Made by a program: the position numbers and the translations under genes. The notes under the pieces are model-generated. The model was not told the origin of the DNA, did no database searches, and saw nothing but the letters and a program-made list of their open reading frames with translations. From JBBEBE01 sp040882505 (GTDB taxonomy: Bacteria; Bacteroidota; Rhodothermia; Balneolales; Balneolaceae), in the NCBI GenBank assembly GCA_040882505.1, contig JBBEBE010000005.1, forward strand, positions 434,001-498,000: 64,000 nt of DNA, in the 5' to 3' direction. How positions within the stretch are numbered: the first letter of the stretch is position 1; each line of letters begins with the position of its first letter. Positions 51,806 to 60,755 of the stretch are shown here, one piece after another.

Positions 51806-52341
51806 GAGAGCTGTTTTTTTGCGTATTCATTTTCGGGATCCATTTTGAGTGCCTGTTCGTAGTAGGTTCGGGCCTTGTCGTCGTGCCCGCCTTTTTTCAT
51901 AAGATCACCCATCAGAATCCAGTTTTCGACGTCGGCCGGATCTTGTTTGATCCGTTCCAACAAGTAGGTAATGGCTCCTTTTCCGTCATGGGTCATCAAT
52001 TTATAGAGAACCATGTGACGATGGGCAGAGGGAAGGTCATCGAGTTTGATGGCTCGTTCAAAATCCTCGTAAGCTTCTTCGAGTTGTTCGCAGTTCAGTT
52101 GGGCGTATCCCCGAAGATTGTAAAGTTTCCCGTCTTCCGGATCGATTTCAATCGCTTGATTCAGGGATTGAATGCTCGGTTCCCACTGCGTCAGCTTCTG
52201 CATGACCTCGGCCTCCAGAAGATGACCCTCTGCGGCATCCGGCTTCATGCGTTGAAGTTTGCGAGCCATATCGAGGCTTTCGTCCAAGTCCTGTTCGTGC
52301 AGAAGTTGATATCCCCGATTGTACGTCTCTTCAAAATTCAT
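51802..52341 (-). CDS. TPR-repeat protein
   Basis: The 179-residue protein is made almost wholly of tetratricopeptide repeats (about five), with consensus positions clear in KLYNLRGYAQLNCEQLEEAYEDF-like and 'DARTYYEQALKMDPEN'-like units. It has no signal peptide, so it should be cytosolic and serve protein-protein binding. It starts 6 nt after the small membrane protein gene and overlaps the next gene by 4 nt. Partner unknown. Confidence 0.88.
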   Translation of the reverse strand: MNFEETYNRGYQLLHEQDLDESLDMARKLQRMKPDAAEGHLLEAEVMQKLTQWEPSIQSLNQAIEIDPEDGKLYNLRGYAQLNCEQLEEAYEDFERAIKLDDLPSAHRHMVLYKLMTHDGKGAITYLLERIKQDPADVENWILMGDLMKKGGHDDKARTYYEQALKMDPENEYAKKQLS

Positions 52342-52347
52342 AAAATA

Positions 52348-52569
52348 TTACGTCTCTTTTTGTTCTGAACGGTCTGTTTCGGTGACGTCTTCGTATTCGG
52401 CCTCTTCGATCTGATCCATGGACGGTTTCTGTTGGCGAGGTCGCGTTTGCTGCTGCCGGGTTCCGCCAAATTGAACCTTGAATCTGGATCGTTCAGACGT
52501 GCGTCTCGGCCCTGAAATCAGTCGAAGCAGGAAGTAGATGAAAAGGGCAATGACGATCCAGCGAATCAT
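52348..52569 (-). CDS. Small single-pass membrane protein (DUF4834-like)
   Basis: The 73-residue protein has one N-terminal membrane helix (MIRWIVIALFIYFLLRLIS) followed by a basic stretch and a Gln-rich, then acidic tail (IEEAEYEDVTETD). The layout resembles short Bacteroidota membrane proteins annotated as DUF4834, but the match is by shape only. It overlaps the deoxynucleoside kinase stop by 4 nt (ATGA), which supports it as a real gene. Confidence 0.75.
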   Translation of the reverse strand: MIRWIVIALFIYFLLRLISGPRRTSERSRFKVQFGGTRQQQTRPRQQKPSMDQIEEAEYEDVTETDRSEQKET

Positions 52570-53216
52570 GTATCCGGTATTAGATGAATATGGGTCTGTT
52601 GATGTATCGGGGTCTGGAATATCTGTTTCTCGATATATTCGAGATGATCCGGGCGAGACTCCAAGTCGGTTTCCGATACGTTAACGATGATCAGAGGAGA
52701 TCGATTGTAGTGATAGAAAAAGTGATTGTACGCCTCCGACAACTCTGAAAGATACCCTTCTGAAATCTGTTTTTCATACTCCCGGCCCCGATTTTTTATG
52801 TTTTCCGTCAGGCGGTCGACACTACACTGCAGGTAGATGGTTAGATCCGGTTTGACGGCGATTCCGGTCATTATTTGATAGATCGAGTCATACAATTGGA
52901 GCTCGTCTTCGTTCAGATTCAATCGGGCAAATATCCGGTCCTTCTCAAACAGATAATCGGAGATGACCGTTTCATGAAACAAGTCGTGGTGTGAGAGCGC
53001 CTGTTGTTGTTTGAATCGACTGGCCAGGAAAGCAAGTTGTGTCTGAAATGCGTATCGCTTTGGATTGGAGTAAAATTTTGGCAGGAATGGGTTGTCATCA
53101 AACTCTTCACAGACGAGTCTGGAGCCGTGTCTCTGGGCAAGAAGATTGGCAAGGGTTGTTTTCCCGGCTCCAATGACCCCCTCGACAGCGATGTAACGAG
53201 GAGGTGTCCCACTCAT
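52566..53216 (-). CDS. Deoxynucleoside kinase
   Basis: This enzyme phosphorylates deoxynucleosides to monophosphates for dNTP salvage. The 216-residue protein has the P-loop YIAVEGVIGAGKTTLA, a purine-type EEFDDNPFLPKFY segment, the FQTQLAFLASRFKQ helix, the catalytic region VISDYLFEKDRIFA (equivalent of the ERS/DRY motif) and the lid with KNRGREYEK. This resembles the dGK/dAK type of Gram-positives and Bacteroidota. The start at 53216 forms an ATGA overlap with folK; a Met at 53228 inside folK is less likely. Confidence 0.93.
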   Translation of the reverse strand: MSGTPPRYIAVEGVIGAGKTTLANLLAQRHGSRLVCEEFDDNPFLPKFYSNPKRYAFQTQLAFLASRFKQQQALSHHDLFHETVISDYLFEKDRIFARLNLNEDELQLYDSIYQIMTGIAVKPDLTIYLQCSVDRLTENIKNRGREYEKQISEGYLSELSEAYNHFFYHYNRSPLIIVNVSETDLESRPDHLEYIEKQIFQTPIHQQTHIHLIPDT

Positions 53217-53710
53217 ATTGATGTCCATGAGATATCGGTTTGTTCAATCTCGACGGGATCGGCCTGCGTGATCAAGGTCCGGATGGGAGTCTGATCCATG
53301 GGGTCCGCCCACTCCGGTCGAAGTTCCTGGAGCGGGAGCAGGACAAAGAGTCGTTGCCGATACTCCGGATGGGGAATGATAAGTTTCTCGGAATCCATTG
53401 CCAAGCGACCCCACGAGATGATATCCAGATCCAGTAGTCTCGGTCCCCATCGAGGTGTGGCAGGGTCTCGTCCCACGCGTTTTTCAATGTTCTTGAGAGC
53501 GTGGAGAAGATCGATGGGAAGCAGCTCGGTCGTGAGTATGGCCACGCTGTTCAGAAACGGATATTTGGCAGGTCCAACAGGGGCGCTCTCCCATGCCGAA
53601 GAGAATTCAACAGGATCTCTGCTAAGTTTCTTCAACGCGGTCGCTGCCTCTCGAAGCATGGAGGTACGGTCTCCCAAATTGCTTCCGATGGCAATGACTA
53701 CCTCTGCCAT
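53213..53710 (-). CDS. folK: 2-amino-4-hydroxy-6-hydroxymethyldihydropteridine diphosphokinase
   Basis: FolK pyrophosphorylates the pterin made by FolB, a step of folate synthesis. The 165-residue protein begins MAEVVIAIGSNLGDR, contains the pterin/ATP motifs VGRDPATPRWGPRLLDLDII (the RWgPR.lDlDil signature) and IPHPEYRQRLFVLLPL. The start is set by homology and lies 13 nt inside the folB end. Downstream it overlaps the deoxynucleoside kinase gene by 4 nt. Confidence 0.95.
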   Translation of the reverse strand: MAEVVIAIGSNLGDRTSMLREAATALKKLSRDPVEFSSAWESAPVGPAKYPFLNSVAILTTELLPIDLLHALKNIEKRVGRDPATPRWGPRLLDLDIISWGRLAMDSEKLIIPHPEYRQRLFVLLPLQELRPEWADPMDQTPIRTLITQADPVEIEQTDISWTSI

Positions 53711-54060
53711 TGCATCTCGATTTCGGCGTAAGAAGCCGGGGGGGTGACAGGTGGATCCATTTTCCGGAGGGTAACGACCATTCTGTGCGCTGCGGGAAAT
53801 TCGTTGAAGAGACGATCTCCAATCGTACTGCAAAGTGATTCGATCAGGTTGTGCGACGGGCCGTCAAGTACAGTCCCGGCGATACCGGCGACCGAGGAGT
53901 AGTCCGGTACAAGCGAGAGATCATCCTTTTTGCCTCCGGAACGGAAATCACCGAAAAAGTGGACATCCAGTTCGAATCGGTTTCCGCGTATTCGCTCCTC
54001 TTCAAAGAGCCCGTGACGACCCTGAAGAAGGAGTGATTTGATCGTGAGGCGATCTTCCAT
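53698..54060 (-). CDS. folB: Dihydroneopterin aldolase
   Basis: FolB cleaves dihydroneopterin to hydroxymethyldihydropterin. The 120-residue T-fold protein shows LLLQGRHGLFEEER (the family's 'GyHG...E' with the catalytic region), VPDYSSVAGIAG, NLIESLCSTIGDRL with the pterin-anchoring glutamate, and KMDPPVTPPASYAEIEM near the end (usual 'kp.ap......v.ve'). Its ATG directly abuts the dnaA stop codon, and its end overlaps folK by 13 nt. Confidence 0.93.
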   Translation of the reverse strand: MEDRLTIKSLLLQGRHGLFEEERIRGNRFELDVHFFGDFRSGGKKDDLSLVPDYSSVAGIAGTVLDGPSHNLIESLCSTIGDRLFNEFPAAHRMVVTLRKMDPPVTPPASYAEIEMQWQR

Positions 54061-55506
54061 TTAGAGTGTGGCGACTTCAATCTTGTTCTCCAACTCACTC
54101 AATATCCTCTTGTACTTGGGCAGAGTGGTCAGGCGCTCTTCTACAGTTGAGATGGCATGAATGACCGTTGAGTGATCCCTGCCACCGAAGTGAAGGCCAA
54201 TGGTCTTCAGGCTGGAGTCGGTAAATTGTTTGGAGAGATACATGGCTATTTGCCGCGCCTCCACGATCTCCTGCTTCCGTGTCTTCTCCCGGACTTTGTT
54301 CGAGTCAATTCCGAAGTAGTCACAGACGTAGTTTTGAATCGATTCGATCGATATTTGTGTGTTGGAGCTCCGGATCATATCCCGAAGTACCGTTTTGGCC
54401 ATGGGGAGATCGATCTCGTCGACATGTTTCAACGAAGCTGTTGCCAGGAGTTTGATGATGGCTCCTTCAAGGTCCCGAACGTTTGATTTGAAATTGTGGG
54501 CAATGAACTCAATGATTTTCGGATCGAGTTGGATTCCGTTGTCTCCGGCCTTCCGTTCCAGAATGGCATATCGGGTTTCGTATTCCGGCATCTGCAAGTC
54601 TGCACTCAAGCCCCAACTGAATCGGGAAATGAGACGATCCTCAATATCCGGTACATCTTTGGGTGCCCGGTCACTGCTCAATATGATCTGCTTCCCGTCT
54701 TGATGAAGCGCATTGAAAATGTGGAAAAACTCCTCTTGCGTCTTTTCTTTTCCACTGAAGAATTGGATGTCATCTACCAACAGTACGTCAATGTTTCGGT
54801 AGAACATGGAAAAGTCGCTGGCACGGTTGTTCCGGATTGCTTGAACAAACTCGTTTGTGAACGTCTCCGAAGAAACATAGACAACCGATAGTTCGTCACG
54901 ATACTGCTGTTTGATTCGGTTGCCGATGCTCTGGACGAGGTGAGTCTTGCCGAGCCCGGTTGTTCCATAAACAAAGAAGGGATTGAACGAATTTTTTCCC
55001 GGGTTGTCTGCAATCGCCATTGCGGCAGATCGTGCCAGTCGATTACAGTCTCCTTCGATGTAGCGTTCGAATACGTAACTGTTGTTCAGATTCGATTCGA
55101 TCCGGGTTCTCCGGATACCCGGTATAACAAACGGATTCTGGATCGACTCCGGTCGATGCTCGCCAATGGGAGAGGTATCCGAGGACTCTTCCGGGGGCAT
55201 GGGGCGTTGTGGGAGGCGAACGGATCGGTTGTTTTCCAGGTGGTCCGATTTCTCTACCAGAACGGAATATTCGAGTTTGCCTTCTTCTCCGAGAACCTTG
55301 ACCAAGGTCGATCGGAGCATCTGGTAATAGTGCTCTTCGAGCCACTCATACCAGAATTGACTCGGGACTTCAATCGTCAGCGTTTGTTGTTCCAATCGTA
55401 CCGGCTTGATCGGTTCGAACCAGGATTTGAACTTCTGATAACTGATGTTGTCCTGGATGATTTCCAGGCACTCCTCCCATGCGTTTTCTGCGTTCAAGGT
55501 TTCCAA
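54061..55506 (-). CDS. dnaA: Chromosomal replication initiator DnaA
   Basis: DnaA binds oriC and melts it. The 481-residue protein has domain I (ENAWEECLEIIQDNISYQKFKSWFEPI), a variable linker (about 90-140), the AAA+ domain with Walker A YGTTGLGKTHL and Walker B VLLVDDIQFFSGKEKTQEEFF, sensor region SSDRAPKDV, and domain IV with the DNA-binding signature FGGRDHSTVIHAISTVE. It is the first gene of a tight operon running to folB, folK and beyond, with the candidate oriC immediately upstream; a DnaA box 46 nt before the ATG suggests autoregulation. Confidence 0.97.
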   Translation of the reverse strand: METLNAENAWEECLEIIQDNISYQKFKSWFEPIKPVRLEQQTLTIEVPSQFWYEWLEEHYYQMLRSTLVKVLGEEGKLEYSVLVEKSDHLENNRSVRLPQRPMPPEESSDTSPIGEHRPESIQNPFVIPGIRRTRIESNLNNSYVFERYIEGDCNRLARSAAMAIADNPGKNSFNPFFVYGTTGLGKTHLVQSIGNRIKQQYRDELSVVYVSSETFTNEFVQAIRNNRASDFSMFYRNIDVLLVDDIQFFSGKEKTQEEFFHIFNALHQDGKQIILSSDRAPKDVPDIEDRLISRFSWGLSADLQMPEYETRYAILERKAGDNGIQLDPKIIEFIAHNFKSNVRDLEGAIIKLLATASLKHVDEIDLPMAKTVLRDMIRSSNTQISIESIQNYVCDYFGIDSNKVREKTRKQEIVEARQIAMYLSKQFTDSSLKTIGLHFGGRDHSTVIHAISTVEERLTTLPKYKRILSELENKIEVATL

Positions 55507-55539
55507 GGTCGACGAATCTCGATTGGTGAAGTTCCAGTG

Positions 55540-55830
55540 ACACGAATACAGTTATCCACAGTGGAAGGGTTCCATTGCGGATGGCACTTGCGAAAATGGG
55601 GATTTCTTGTCCTACTGTCAAACCGGAGAGGAGCATCCGAATGAAAGTTATCAACATTTTCAACAACACCTTAAATACATGTGTTGCAATAAGATGAATA
55701 AAAATAAAAAATTAGTACCCATTCACTTGACACGCTTGAATCCCCCCTGGGCGGCTGATTTGCAAAATGAGACCCCCTGAAAAATTGCATCAAAAAGTTA
55801 TCCACAATCTATCCACACTCTGCACATAAC
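55540..55830. other. Candidate chromosomal origin (oriC) beside dnaA
   Basis: The 336-nt gene-free region between dnaA and prmC holds two perfect DnaA boxes TTATCCACA (55552-55560 and 55798-55806), near-perfect boxes CTATCCACA (55809-55817) and TTATCAACA (55648-55656), all in the same orientation, and an A/T-only-like stretch around 55686-55715 that could be the unwinding element. Clustering of boxes next to dnaA is the standard oriC arrangement. I cannot measure GC skew from here. Confidence 0.75.
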
Positions 55831-55842
55831 GGGTGGCCCGGA

Positions 55843-56730
55843 TCAGGGCTGGGTCGGTCGCGGATTGCTGCAGTGGAGAAACCGGTCCACTTGATCAAGA
55901 TCCTCGATAACCCGGATATGGTCGAAACTGGACGTGGCAATCGACCGAATCGTGTCAATATCTACCGGATTGCACTCCAACCAGAGAGAGCCTTCCGGTC
56001 GAAGGGTCGCAGCCGAAAAATGAAGAATGGCCTCGTAGAATCGAAGCGGATTTTCATCGAAGAGCGCTACTTTGGGTTCATATTCGAGGACCTCTTTTTC
56101 CATCTGCCTTGCTTCGTCCGGATAGATGTAGGGTGGGTTGGAAATGATCCAGTTGACCGGAGTCGGGAAGGGTGCATTCTCACGGGTCAAAGACATCAGG
56201 TCACATAGGTGAAACTCTGTCGCGGTTCCGTTGCGTTCGGCGTTCCACCGGGCATTTTGAAGGGCCCTTTCAGACAGATCGATTCCATGGCATGTCCAAT
56301 CCGGGTGCTGTTTTTGAATCGAGATGGGGATGCAGCCGGATCCGGTTCCGATGTCAAGAAGGATCGGACGTTCTGTTTGCACGTCGGATTGGGACTCCAG
56401 GAAGAGATGGACCAGCTGTTCCGTCTCTTGTCTCGGAATCAGGACGGACGGGTCTACACGGAATGTGCAGTTCAAAAACGAACATTCTCCGCATATGTAT
56501 TGAAGGGGTTCGTGAGCGGCACGCCGTTTGACCATGTCCCGAAGTTGAGTACGCTCGTCTTCGGTGAGGGGCCGATCAAAAATCAGGTAAAGTTCAAGGC
56601 GTTGGACATCCAGTACGTGTGCGAGAAGCCATTCAATGCTCAGTCGGGGAGACGGAACCTCTCGTTGGTGGAAGTACTCCGTTGCCCATTCAATCATTCG
56701 AACAACGGTCCAGACATCGGGAATGGTCAT
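55843..56730 (-). CDS. prmC: Release factor glutamine methyltransferase PrmC
   Basis: PrmC methylates the GGQ glutamine of RF1 and RF2. The 295-residue protein has an N-terminal helical domain (SPRLSIEWLLAHVLDV), the linker EPLQYICGECSFLNCTFRV (usual 'EPlqYi.G...F.g..f.V'), VLIPRQETEQLV, the SAM loop LLDIGTGSGCIPISI and the catalytic NPPY in WIISNPPYIYPDE. It is transcribed toward oriC and dnaA but separated from them by the origin region. Confidence 0.95.
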   Translation of the reverse strand: MTIPDVWTVVRMIEWATEYFHQREVPSPRLSIEWLLAHVLDVQRLELYLIFDRPLTEDERTQLRDMVKRRAAHEPLQYICGECSFLNCTFRVDPSVLIPRQETEQLVHLFLESQSDVQTERPILLDIGTGSGCIPISIQKQHPDWTCHGIDLSERALQNARWNAERNGTATEFHLCDLMSLTRENAPFPTPVNWIISNPPYIYPDEARQMEKEVLEYEPKVALFDENPLRFYEAILHFSAATLRPEGSLWLECNPVDIDTIRSIATSSFDHIRVIEDLDQVDRFLHCSNPRPTQP

Positions 56731-56744
56731 GAACGGTGGAGAGG

Positions 56745-57137
56745 TTAGGAGTTCTCCTCTGCGTTCTCGTCCTCTTGCTCTACCTCTTCTTGCAGAGAGA
56801 GGCCAAAACGTTTGCAGTAGTCCATGACAAAATCGACGACATCCGATTCAATCTTCTTCTCTTCGGAGAGGGAGCTTCCCCGGAAACCCATCCGGCCTCC
56901 GCTCTTTTTGAGTTCGATTCGGTTTCTCTTGCTCCCCGATTCGATAACACAAAGCAGACTGATTGTAGCATTGATCTGCTTTTCATACTGTTCGAATAGT
57001 GCGACATGAATGTCGTCACCGTTCTCACTCTGGTAGGTGTAAAGATATTTCGGGTCCAGCGCGTCGAGCAGCTTGGGAGCCATTCGTTTCAGGGTTGCCT
57101 TGGGCCCGTATGCATAATACTTGGTCAGTGAACTCAT
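56745..57137 (-). CDS. Unrecognised conserved-looking 130-residue protein
   Basis: I do not recognise the family. The protein is soluble, starts MSSLTKYYAYGPKATLKRM, contains a mixed strand/helix region (DDIHVALFEQYEKQINATISLLCVI), a basic loop (SGSKRNRIELKKSGGRMGFRG) and a strongly acidic Glu-rich tail. It has a single cysteine pair far apart and no metal motif. It ends 14 nt before prmC on the same strand, so the two probably form an operon. The 184-nt region upstream contains no gene and an imperfect long hairpin. Confidence 0.7.
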   Translation of the reverse strand: MSSLTKYYAYGPKATLKRMAPKLLDALDPKYLYTYQSENGDDIHVALFEQYEKQINATISLLCVIESGSKRNRIELKKSGGRMGFRGSSLSEEKKIESDVVDFVMDYCKRFGLSLQEEVEQEDENAEENS

Positions 57138-57321
57138 ACTCTGTACGATGGATTTATTCGACAGGAATAAAAAGCTTTAGAGGACAAGAAGCAAATGGAG
57201 TTCGACAGGCTTTTGTCTTGCTTCTGCCTCTCAATGTTTTCTTTTTTTTCTTAAGATGTAACGTTCGAACGGGATCTTGCGTTAAGGATGACAAGAAACC
57301 TGATAATGAAAGACGAAATCA

Positions 57322-58167
57322 ATGCATAAGCTGATTCTCTGTACGCTTTTGATGATTGTATGGAGCGGGGCGGGAGCTCTGCAGGTCATGGCACAGATCG
57401 AGGAGCCTCCAGTTCTCCCTGCTTCCGATCCAAAGACTCCTATGGATGAAGGGGTTCATACGGGTATCGGACTGGATATCATGTTCAACAACTACGGATT
57501 TGGAGTCGGAACAGAGTTCAGAAAAGTCCTGACCCCTATGAAAGAGGGATATGTCTCTCTTGGTATTACCGGGTTGCGGGACGTTAGTGAGCAGACATTT
57601 ACAGATTTCTTTTTCGGTCAACAGATTGTCCCGAACAAATTCCAGCGAGGCATTACAATCCCGATGCTGGTTGGACTGCGCCAGCGTTTCTTTGCACGGG
57701 AAGTGGGAGACAATTATCGATTCTATCTGTCTGCAGGGATCGGGCCGGTACTCGCATTTACTTATCCCTACTTTGAAGACGAGAATCAAAACGGATATCG
57801 CGAAGATCTGCGGGAGTTCGGAATCTCCTACGTAGAACCCATCAATGATGTGTTTTCCGGAATCGGGGATGGATCCTGGCATCTGGGAGCTGCAGGTGAG
57901 CTGAAAATAAATCTGGATATGGGGAGTCGGTTTGCACGCCTCTCATCGATTCAGTTCGGGTATCTTTTCTATTACTTCGGAGAGGGGTTGCAGATGATGG
58001 AGCCGAATCGCCCGGCACGGCGAAGCGGAGCTCTTCCCGGTGAGTTTCCGTTCGAAACGCAACCGAACGGGACGGGTGGAACCGAACTGGTCATGGAACC
58101 GGCCAACCGTGCACAGTCATTTTTCGGTACACCTCAAATTCGACTGGTTTTCTCCCGAATGTGGTAA
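57322..58167 (+). CDS. Outer-membrane beta-barrel protein of unknown function
   Basis: The 281-residue protein has a signal peptide (cleavage near QVMAQIEE) and alternating hydrophobic/aromatic strands typical of a small 8-10-stranded barrel: VHTGIGLDIMFNNYGFGVG, YRFYLSAGIGPVLAF, FARLSSIQFGYLFYYFG, and a last strand GTPQIRLVFSRMW ending in an aromatic residue. There is no known motif to give a function. It is the first plus-strand gene to the right of oriC and is followed by eno after 93 nt. Confidence 0.78.
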   Translation: MHKLILCTLLMIVWSGAGALQVMAQIEEPPVLPASDPKTPMDEGVHTGIGLDIMFNNYGFGVGTEFRKVLTPMKEGYVSLGITGLRDVSEQTFTDFFFGQQIVPNKFQRGITIPMLVGLRQRFFAREVGDNYRFYLSAGIGPVLAFTYPYFEDENQNGYREDLREFGISYVEPINDVFSGIGDGSWHLGAAGELKINLDMGSRFARLSSIQFGYLFYYFGEGLQMMEPNRPARRSGALPGEFPFETQPNGTGGTELVMEPANRAQSFFGTPQIRLVFSRMW

Positions 58168-58260
58168 GAGGGCTCTCTTCTTCTTTATTGCCAGTGGAAT
58201 TCGCCGTATTTTTCAGGTTACGAGATTGGACGCAATTATTTGCAACATAAACAGGATGAT

Positions 58261-59547
58261 ATGAGCATAATTGACCAGGTAGTAGGCCGACAGATTATTG
58301 ATTCAAGAGGAAATCCGACGGTGGAGGTGGATGTGATTTTGGCCGACGGTACCATCGGTCGAGCTGCCGTACCATCCGGGGCTTCCACAGGTGAACATGA
58401 AGCCGTTGAACTGCGGGACGGTGACGCCACAAAATATCTGGGGAAATCCGTTGAGAAAGCAGTCGAAGGTGTGAACAGTGTGATACATGAGGCTCTTCAT
58501 GGATTTCCGGTGGAGCGGCAAACCGAGTTGGATGACCTCCTGATCGAGTTGGATGGAACACCAAACAAAGCCAAGTTGGGTGCAAATGCAATACTGGGTG
58601 TATCTCTTGCCGCAGCCAAAGCGTCCGCTCACGCACTTGGATTGCCGCTGTATCGCTATTTGGGAGGAGTAAATGCAAAACTGATGCCGTTGCCGATGAT
58701 GAATATCATTAACGGCGGATCCCATGCCGACAACAATGTCGATCTCCAGGAGTTTATGATCATGCCTGCCGGTGCCAGTGATTTTTCCGGTGCTCTTCAA
58801 ATGGGTGCAGAAGTTTTTCACAATCTCAAAAAAGTTCTTGGCTCCAAGGGTTACAGTACAGCCGTCGGGGATGAAGGTGGGTTTGCTCCCGATTTGAAGT
58901 CAAATGAAGAGGCCATCGAGGTGATTCTGGATGCCGTCGAGAAAGCCGGGTATACACCGGGTGAAGACATATTGATTGCACTGGATCCGGCGACATCGGA
59001 ATTCTACAACAGCGAAGAAAAAGTGTACGAGTTTCGCTGGAGTGACGGGAGTAAAAGAGATGCAGATGCGATGGTCGGCTTTTGGAAAGAGTGGTCCGAA
59101 AAGTATCCCATTATTTCGATAGAAGATGGGATGGACGAGAATGATTGGGACGGGTGGAAAAAGCTCACTGTTGAAATTGGAGAACATGTACAACTGGTTG
59201 GTGACGACCTCTTTGTGACCAATACAGAGCGCCTGGCAAAAGGAATCAAGAATGGGATTGCCAATTCCATTCTGATAAAAGTGAATCAAATCGGTACACT
59301 GACCGAGACATTGGACGCGATCGAGATGGCGCACAAGAACGGATACACAGCCGTTATTTCTCACCGATCAGGCGAGACGGAAGATACCACGATTGCCGAC
59401 TTGGCAGTCGCCACCAATGCGGGGCAAATCAAGACGGGTTCGATGAGTCGAACCGACCGGATTGCAAAGTACAATCAACTGCTCCGGATTGAAGAGGAGC
59501 TCGGGGATGCGGCTCTCTTTTTGGGCAGAGATGTATTCGGGATGTAG
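58261..59547 (+). CDS. eno: Enolase
   Basis: Enolase converts 2-phosphoglycerate to phosphoenolpyruvate. From MSIIDQVVGRQIIDSRGNPT the protein has 428 residues. Catalytic and metal sites are evident: the SGASTGEHEA loop, the GGSHADNNVDLQEFMI block, VGDEGGFAPD, the metal ligands in ALDPATSEF, SIEDGMDEND and LVGDDLFVTN, and the signature ILIKVNQIGTLTET followed by SHRSGETEDT. The frame is open seven codons upstream, but the ATG at 58261 is the family start and has AGGATGAT before it. Confidence 0.97.
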   Translation: MSIIDQVVGRQIIDSRGNPTVEVDVILADGTIGRAAVPSGASTGEHEAVELRDGDATKYLGKSVEKAVEGVNSVIHEALHGFPVERQTELDDLLIELDGTPNKAKLGANAILGVSLAAAKASAHALGLPLYRYLGGVNAKLMPLPMMNIINGGSHADNNVDLQEFMIMPAGASDFSGALQMGAEVFHNLKKVLGSKGYSTAVGDEGGFAPDLKSNEEAIEVILDAVEKAGYTPGEDILIALDPATSEFYNSEEKVYEFRWSDGSKRDADAMVGFWKEWSEKYPIISIEDGMDENDWDGWKKLTVEIGEHVQLVGDDLFVTNTERLAKGIKNGIANSILIKVNQIGTLTETLDAIEMAHKNGYTAVISHRSGETEDTTIADLAVATNAGQIKTGSMSRTDRIAKYNQLLRIEEELGDAALFLGRDVFGM

Positions 59548-59564
59548 GGCATAGGAGTCGGGGT

Positions 59565-59587
59565 CCGGAGCCAAGAATGGGCTCCGG
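59565..59587 (+). other. GC-rich hairpin between eno and recF
   Basis: CCGGAGCC and GGCTCCGG pair perfectly over 8 bp around a 7-nt loop in the 74-nt spacer. Only a weak pyrimidine tract (CCAACTTCTC) follows, so it may be a partial terminator or an mRNA-stabilising hairpin for the highly expressed eno. Confidence 0.4.
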
Positions 59588-59621
59588 CCAACTTCTCATC
59601 TGAATTTGAGCCTCGCAGACC

Positions 59622-60755
59622 ATGATTCTGGATCGTCTCTCCATACAACAGTTCCGAAACCATACAGAGACGACGGTCGATTTAGCACCTCGAATAAACG
59701 TTTTTACTGGCCAGAACGGGGCCGGGAAGACCAGTTTGATCGATGCGATACACTATCTCTGCATGAGTCGGAGTTTCGTCTCCAGTAGTGACCGGTATGT
59801 GGTTCAAACCGGTGAGACCTGGTTCATGCTGGAGGGGATGTTCCGTGGGAACATTCGGTCCGAATTCAGAGTCGGGTGCTCATATGACAAAGGCGAGGGG
59901 AAGAAGATCTTTGTCAATCGGAGTCCGTTGGATCGTTTTTCTGATTTGATCGGAATGGTGCCGGTGGTTGTGCTAAGTCCCGAAGATCGAAAATTGACGG
60001 ATGAAGGACCGGTTTGGCGGCGCTCCTTTTTGGACGGGTTTATCAGCCAACTTTCTACGTCTTATTTGCGGGATCTGATTCACTACCAGCGGGTAAGAAA
60101 GCAACGGAATCGGGTATTGCAACAATTGGCCTACTCCTCTTCACTTGAACCATCCATGCTGGACCCCTGGGATCAACAGTTGGTTCGCTTTGGTTCAAGG
60201 CTGATGATTGCACGGCATCACGTTATCCAAAGGTTGCAAAAATACTTGGCCAATCAGTATGAAGCTCTTTCCGGAATGGAGCATCGACCGAATTTGGTGT
60301 ATCAAACGCTGTGCGACGCGAGTCAGAGCCCGGCAGAGGTGGAGTCCGACTATCACAAGATCCTGTCCGAAAGCAGGGAACGTGAGCTGGAACGAGAACA
60401 GACATTGACGGGTCCCCATCGTGACGAGGTGGTATTTTTTCTGGGCGACATGGAGCTTCGAAACTACGGATCACAGGGTCAACATCGACTCTTTACCATA
60501 GCTTTGAAATTGGCACAACTTTTCTATTATTCGGATGAGTTGGATGATCTGCCACTCATGTTACTGGATGATGTATTCGGGAATCTGGATAAGGCGACAT
60601 GCCAGTTGGTTCTCGAAATGTTGCAGCATCATCCGGGACAGATTTTTATTACGTCTGCATCGGAATCACCGTTTGAACAGATGTCAATTGATTGGAGTGG
60701 CAACAATTCGTGGTTTTTGGCCGAAGGCGGGGCCATTCACAGGAGGGAAACATGA
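59622..60755 (+). CDS. recF: DNA replication and repair protein RecF
   Basis: RecF is an SMC-like ATPase that helps load RecA at gaps. The 377-residue protein starts MILDRLSIQQFRNHT, with Walker A GQNGAGKTSLIDAIHYL, the LSPEDRKLTDEGPVWRRSFLD block, TGPHRDE, the ABC signature NYGSQGQHRLFTIALK and Walker B LPLMLLDDVFGNLD. Although recF often sits in a dnaA-dnaN-recF cluster, here it follows eno about 4 kb from dnaA and no dnaN is present. Its stop overlaps the DUF721 start (ATGA). Confidence 0.95.
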   Translation: MILDRLSIQQFRNHTETTVDLAPRINVFTGQNGAGKTSLIDAIHYLCMSRSFVSSSDRYVVQTGETWFMLEGMFRGNIRSEFRVGCSYDKGEGKKIFVNRSPLDRFSDLIGMVPVVVLSPEDRKLTDEGPVWRRSFLDGFISQLSTSYLRDLIHYQRVRKQRNRVLQQLAYSSSLEPSMLDPWDQQLVRFGSRLMIARHHVIQRLQKYLANQYEALSGMEHRPNLVYQTLCDASQSPAEVESDYHKILSESRERELEREQTLTGPHRDEVVFFLGDMELRNYGSQGQHRLFTIALKLAQLFYYSDELDDLPLMLLDDVFGNLDKATCQLVLEMLQHHPGQIFITSASESPFEQMSIDWSGNNSWFLAEGGAIHRRET

